Below are positions 16,961 through 20,609 of a DNA stretch of 20,609 nt, piece after piece. The stretch's first letter is position 1, and every line of letters begins with the position of its first letter. Both the position numbers and the translations under genes were made by a program. Under the pieces are notes generated by a model that did no database searches, was not told where the DNA came from, and saw nothing but the letters and a program-made list of their open reading frames with translations. The stretch spans positions 6,387,759 through 6,408,367 of the forward strand of contig BFEA01000004.1 of the NCBI GenBank assembly GCA_003427395.1. The letters run 5' to 3'. The DNA comes from Chara braunii. Lineage: Eukaryota; Streptophyta; Charophyceae; Charales; Characeae.

Positions 16961-18514
16961 TCCTGTTTCTACTGGTCCATCTAGTAGGTTGTATGGCAGT
17001 ATCACCGTCAGCCTTCAGCAGTGCTGCTACCAGCGGTGCTTCCTGTAGCAGCTAGTGACGACGGGTTCCATATGTATATCCATTGCAGCCTACACTGTTG
17101 CAGGCCTCCGCCTAGCGTCCCTTGTGGTTAGGCACAGTTACCGTCTGTCGGGCCCCACCCGTATGCTCACAGTCAAGCTCCTCACCATAATAACTTTTGA
17201 CGGGCGGCGCACCTGCAGAAAATCCTTGTCACTCAGTTCCTTCTTGACTCGGTCTCCCACCTGCTCGCATGCGAGTTGACTTCCTCGGTCCACGTTTCAA
17301 GATAAGCAGGTCGGAGGAATTTCACCGGCATCACGAACACACAGGAATCCGGTTTTGCGCCCTTTTAATAGTTGACTCGACAAAAATAACAATTGATTAG
17401 AAATAACAAAATAATCATCACAATTTTTTTTTAAAAAAAAAAGAAAGGAAAAACGAGATTTACTAATACCGCCTCAGTCCCGCGGCGCAAACCTGTGGAC
17501 CGCAAAACCACGGGGATAGCCTTGTCGGGCCCTCAACCCGTTGGTTTCCCTCTCGCCGCTCCAATATTCCTGCGCCGCCTCCTGCTGACCTGGATCCCTG
17601 AATCCTCCGGATGAAAGTCCGACACCGTAAGTTATAGTGCTAGGCTCAAGGTTGAGCTTAGCATTACCAGACACCTATACAAGCGAGTGTCATGTGGCAC
17701 GCAGGTCCATCGAGACGCTCCAAAGCCACACCTCGGCCTATCAACTCCCTATGCCCCACTGCGCGGCTATACAGAACCGTGTTGCGGTCGACGTCGTTCT
17801 CCGTACGTACACACATATCACGGTCAAGCATATCAATCAAAATTAAAATATCATTTAATCATTGTTTAATTTAAAATTCTAGTCGGCAAATACACTGGTT
17901 TCACAATCATTAACAAAAAGAGGGATCACACGCGCCTTAAGTCTGCACGCCCACACACTCTTTACTCTAGTCAACCATTCAGTTAGCGTAAACAACAGAC
18001 ACACCCGCGACTCGTGCGGTGCACTCAGACTCTAAACCAAACTTATTTTCTGTCACTTGCAAAAAACGAGGGCGGATACCCTTGTAAAGGTATTCCCACA
18101 TACAACTTACCGGATCTTTTAAGCGACGTCCCCATCTCTCCGAAGAGTAAAAAAACTATCAGTTCATTCAAACTCAAAATGCTCACGAGAAATGAGCCAA
18201 TCTGATTAGCCGACAGACTTTGGTTCGAGGCCTCCATCAATCCATGTCAAGCACAACTATATGCTGCCAGGATTCTAACATGGGTCTCCAATGTCCTGAC
18301 ACTAGGATGTTGGTGTACTCGACATACGTACTACAACATAAGTTTCAGCGGCGTTCTCAATAGTCCTCTCCCCTTTGTCCTAGACAAACGTCGGTTCTCG
18401 TTAGATGTCTCATTTAGTCTTCGCCCTGTAAGCAGGATCATAACTAGGGACGCGGACCCTAACCGAGACCTTTGAAGACATTTTTTCCTCCCTCCTAAAA
18501 TTCTCACAACCAAT
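16961..18514. other. Unassigned right flank
   Basis: No gene, RNA or strong repeat was recognised. Notable texture is a T9A10 run at 17426-17445 in an A-rich patch, a GC-rich patch at 17475-17640 with several short frames, and an AT-rich patch at 17840-17915. The frames near 17637-17874 overlap one another in all three phases and look like chance frames in stop-poor sequence. Confidence 0.4.
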
Positions 18515-18515
18515 T

Positions 18516-18539
18516 TTATATATATATATATATATATAC
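18516..18539. repeat. (TA)n microsatellite
   Basis: About twelve consecutive TA dinucleotides follow CCAATTT and are followed by CAGAGTC. Confidence 0.95.
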
Positions 18540-18564
18540 AGAGTCACCGGCGTTCAGGATGGGC

Positions 18565-18604
18565 CGAACGCCCGAACGTACGGGACTCCTTCGGGAGGCG
18601 TTCG
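18565..18604. repeat. GC-rich hairpin CGAACGCCCGAA / TTCGGG-AGG-CGTTCG
   Basis: CGAACGCCCGAA (18565-18576) pairs with TTCGGG (18590-18595) and, after a 3-nt bulge, CGTTCG (18599-18604), giving twelve pairs around a 13-nt loop. GGCCGAACG, part of the 5' arm, recurs at about 18681. There is no U-run on either side that would suggest a terminator. Confidence 0.6.
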
Positions 18605-20609
18605 TCCGTTTGAATCGATTCTGGGTGCAATCAGGCGAGTGGAGGTTCGTTTTAGGGGTTTCTAGGCACTACGATGTGATTGGCCGAACGTTGGTCGACT
18701 AGGGCGATCTCAACCAAACGTGAGACCCACCATATACTCCTAGTCCTTTTATAATTCTCGGATCACAGAATAAATCAATACACTCTTATCAAATCGCACA
18801 AGATAGGATTTTGACTTGATGAGATGATCTGCCGAAGTTATTTTTCCCAGCATTTATGACAAAAGAGACATTATATCGCCGCTTCCGAGGCAGAGGCTCG
18901 TTATTGACGAAAGATTTGGAAAGGACAACCTAACATTTGACATATGAGTTGATTCATCGACATACTCACTAAACCCTGCCACGAGTGACTTCTGCAAGTA
19001 AATTTTGCTGCTACCATGCAGATCAACAAGTGATCTGGTTCCTGGCCGAAGTTTGAACACTCAGTTCGACCACACCTTTGTACCATATGCAACTTGCTTG
19101 GATGAAAGTATTATCTAGAGAATAAAAATTTTGTTGGTCGCTTTGTCCTCCTGGTCAATAATTACTCTTCTAGTTCCTTGAATGATGACGTATCCACCTT
19201 CATCATTGGGATATAAAAAACAAACCCACAGTCGTTTCTCTGTGCCAAGGGAACCATCACCTTCATTGCCTACTTCTTCTTACCGCATGAGCTTCTTTTA
19301 TCCCCAACACGCACCTATCCCTCTAGGAAGTGGTCTTGTGGATACTCCTTCCCCTCGTCCGAGCTCGAAGACTCGGATCTCAGAGGTTAGGCCGTTACCA
19401 CCGAGTCGGCAAAGCATCGCCCCCGACGAATCGAATCCACTCCAAGTCGATAACAGGGTCGGCTCCGAAAGCATACAAACCCCCGCCTCGGATGCTTCTT
19501 AGAGAGAAAGACCGTGTTCTTTATGAGTAGGTTTCTTTTATTCTCATTACTCATAAGTTTTGGGTAATTTGGATGAAAAACAAACTGAAGAAGATAGACA
19601 ACGAGAATCATTTGGACATGTATAGGTAGATAAGGTCGTTCAGGATAGAAAAAGTCAATCATGGGGAGAAAGTTAAATTTGTTTGACCTTATCCGCTCCA
19701 AGTTTATTTCGATTGAATTCATTTTATGATGCATACATAACCAAAATTTTTCAAAATAACGAATCTTTTTTGACATGCAAGCGGGTAAGAAGTGAAAAAA
19801 ACATGATCCTTTTCTCTTTTCTCCAACCAGCATAATCAATCTTCTTTTCAAACACTCTTCTACCCACTTGCACAACACTCAAAAACGACAAATTCAAGAG
19901 AAAACCAGTGCATTCCCATATTTAAGTCAGATTTTTCCATTCACATGCGTGACTCACAGAACTTTGCTTTACCTTTCCAACAAACATTCAATGAACAAGG
20001 TCAAGCAAAGTGTGGTGTCACACAGGTGTGACGGGAAATCTGAGTCAATAAACTGACCGACCTTGAGTGAAGTTCAATTCGTCTCACTCAAGAACGTCGA
20101 ATAATATTTTAATCAGAGTAAAGGATATTCGTCGTTGAAATTGACAATATGCAGCCCATAACAGCACAATTCGTGGTCGTTCCACTGAACGACAGTCCGC
20201 GTCCTTCTCCAAGTGTCCGACCACACCAAGGTCTGGCCCACTGAGGAAACTCAAATGGGATAACCTTCCAGGAGGGTGCTCATAAGATCCAGTCCCAAAT
20301 GGCCTCAACATCCCGGACAGTCCAATCGCAGTTCCCAACTTCACCTTAACCACCAAAGATACTCGCCCCAAACTGCAAGTCCAAGCCGCCTCAAACCACT
20401 TCGTCCATATCCCACGTTGGCCCCACTCAGTCCCAAGATAGTCCCAAGTTGTCCTGGGTAGTCCCACACCATCACCCGCAACACCAAATAGTCCAGAACT
20501 CAAAACCGCTCGCATCGTGTGCCNCAAAAAAAATAAAGGTGGTCCTGGCTCAAAACCACATATGTCGCGAGCCCCAATAAAAATATCCTTCGCCGCAAAC
20601 CGCAAGTGC
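18605..20609. other. Unassigned right end of the window
   Basis: I see no supported gene. The minus frame at 19387-19878 (163 codons) is Lys-, Phe- and Arg-rich text from AT-rich DNA without motifs I know. The plus frame at 19182-19502 is Ser/Pro-rich and unrecognised. The minus frame at 20084-20605 spans a patch of repeated AGTCCCA strings (20291, 20429, 20440, 20459), and an N at 20524 lies in it. GTCACAC-AG-GTGTGAC at 20017-20032 is a small perfect dyad. Confidence 0.4.

Noticed and set aside
18854-19092. Overlapping minus frames resembling a retrotransposon polyprotein fragment at first glance
   Set aside because: No catalytic or zinc-knuckle motif, two frames equally open, and too short to assign.
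19387-19878. 163-codon minus frame
   Set aside because: It is AT-rich text with no recognisable domain, no second copy for comparison, and only a moderate length for stop-poor eukaryotic DNA.
20084-20605. 173-codon minus frame
   Set aside because: The residues come largely from repeated AGTCCCA strings, an N lies in it, and no family was recognised.

Overview
This window looks like eukaryotic nuclear DNA from a large, repeat-rich genome. It holds long (GA)n, (GT)n and (TA)n microsatellites, several classes of nested non-coding repeats and foldback insertions, and strings resembling GT-AG splice donors. It has no compact genes, operons, rRNA or tRNA. The lineage cannot be fixed from sequence alone; a plant or alga is plausible but is a guess. 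I found no open frame I can defend as a gene. The longest frames are shadows of repeats, and where two copies of a repeat can be compared the similarity is spread over several frames and both strands, which argues against coding.

The dominant structure is a very large, imperfect inverted repeat. A left arm (about 1150-7235, read on the minus strand) and a right arm (about 12265-16960, read on the plus strand) carry the same blocks in the same order outward from a shared centre. I call these blocks F (inner end), E, A (a tandem array of ~120-bp units), B (a tandem array of short stem-loops), C (a long block with a CAA-rich tail) and D (a ~179-bp tandem repeat). The central segment (about 8180-12200) is a third, more diverged copy of part of E plus A, B and C, ending near the C/D junction, in the same orientation as the right arm. 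The three copies differ: the right arm has lost B and most of A; the left arm has gained a 476-bp foldback insertion with an 8-bp target duplication (the right arm keeps the empty site) and a 75-bp duplication; the central copy has gained a 348-bp palindrome.

Arrays A and B are both built from dyads. Several A units carry a 46-nt imperfect inverted repeat. Left-arm B units hold a conserved ~20-nt loop (core CATAAGTTTGGGTGG) between stems whose outer bases differ from unit to unit while staying complementary. I know of no named family with this layout. The simplest reading is a large non-autonomous foldback-type DNA element, or a head-to-head pair of such elements, with hairpin-bearing arrays. 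A structured non-coding transcript is an alternative, hinted at by conserved GGTAAGT strings.

Layout: 1-1150 microsatellites and short repeats; 1150-7235 left arm; 7236-8180 unassigned; 8180-12200 third copy; 12265-16960 right arm; 17000-20609 unassigned DNA with a (TA)n tract and small dyads. Ambiguous bases lie at 6941 and 20524. All alignments were made by eye.
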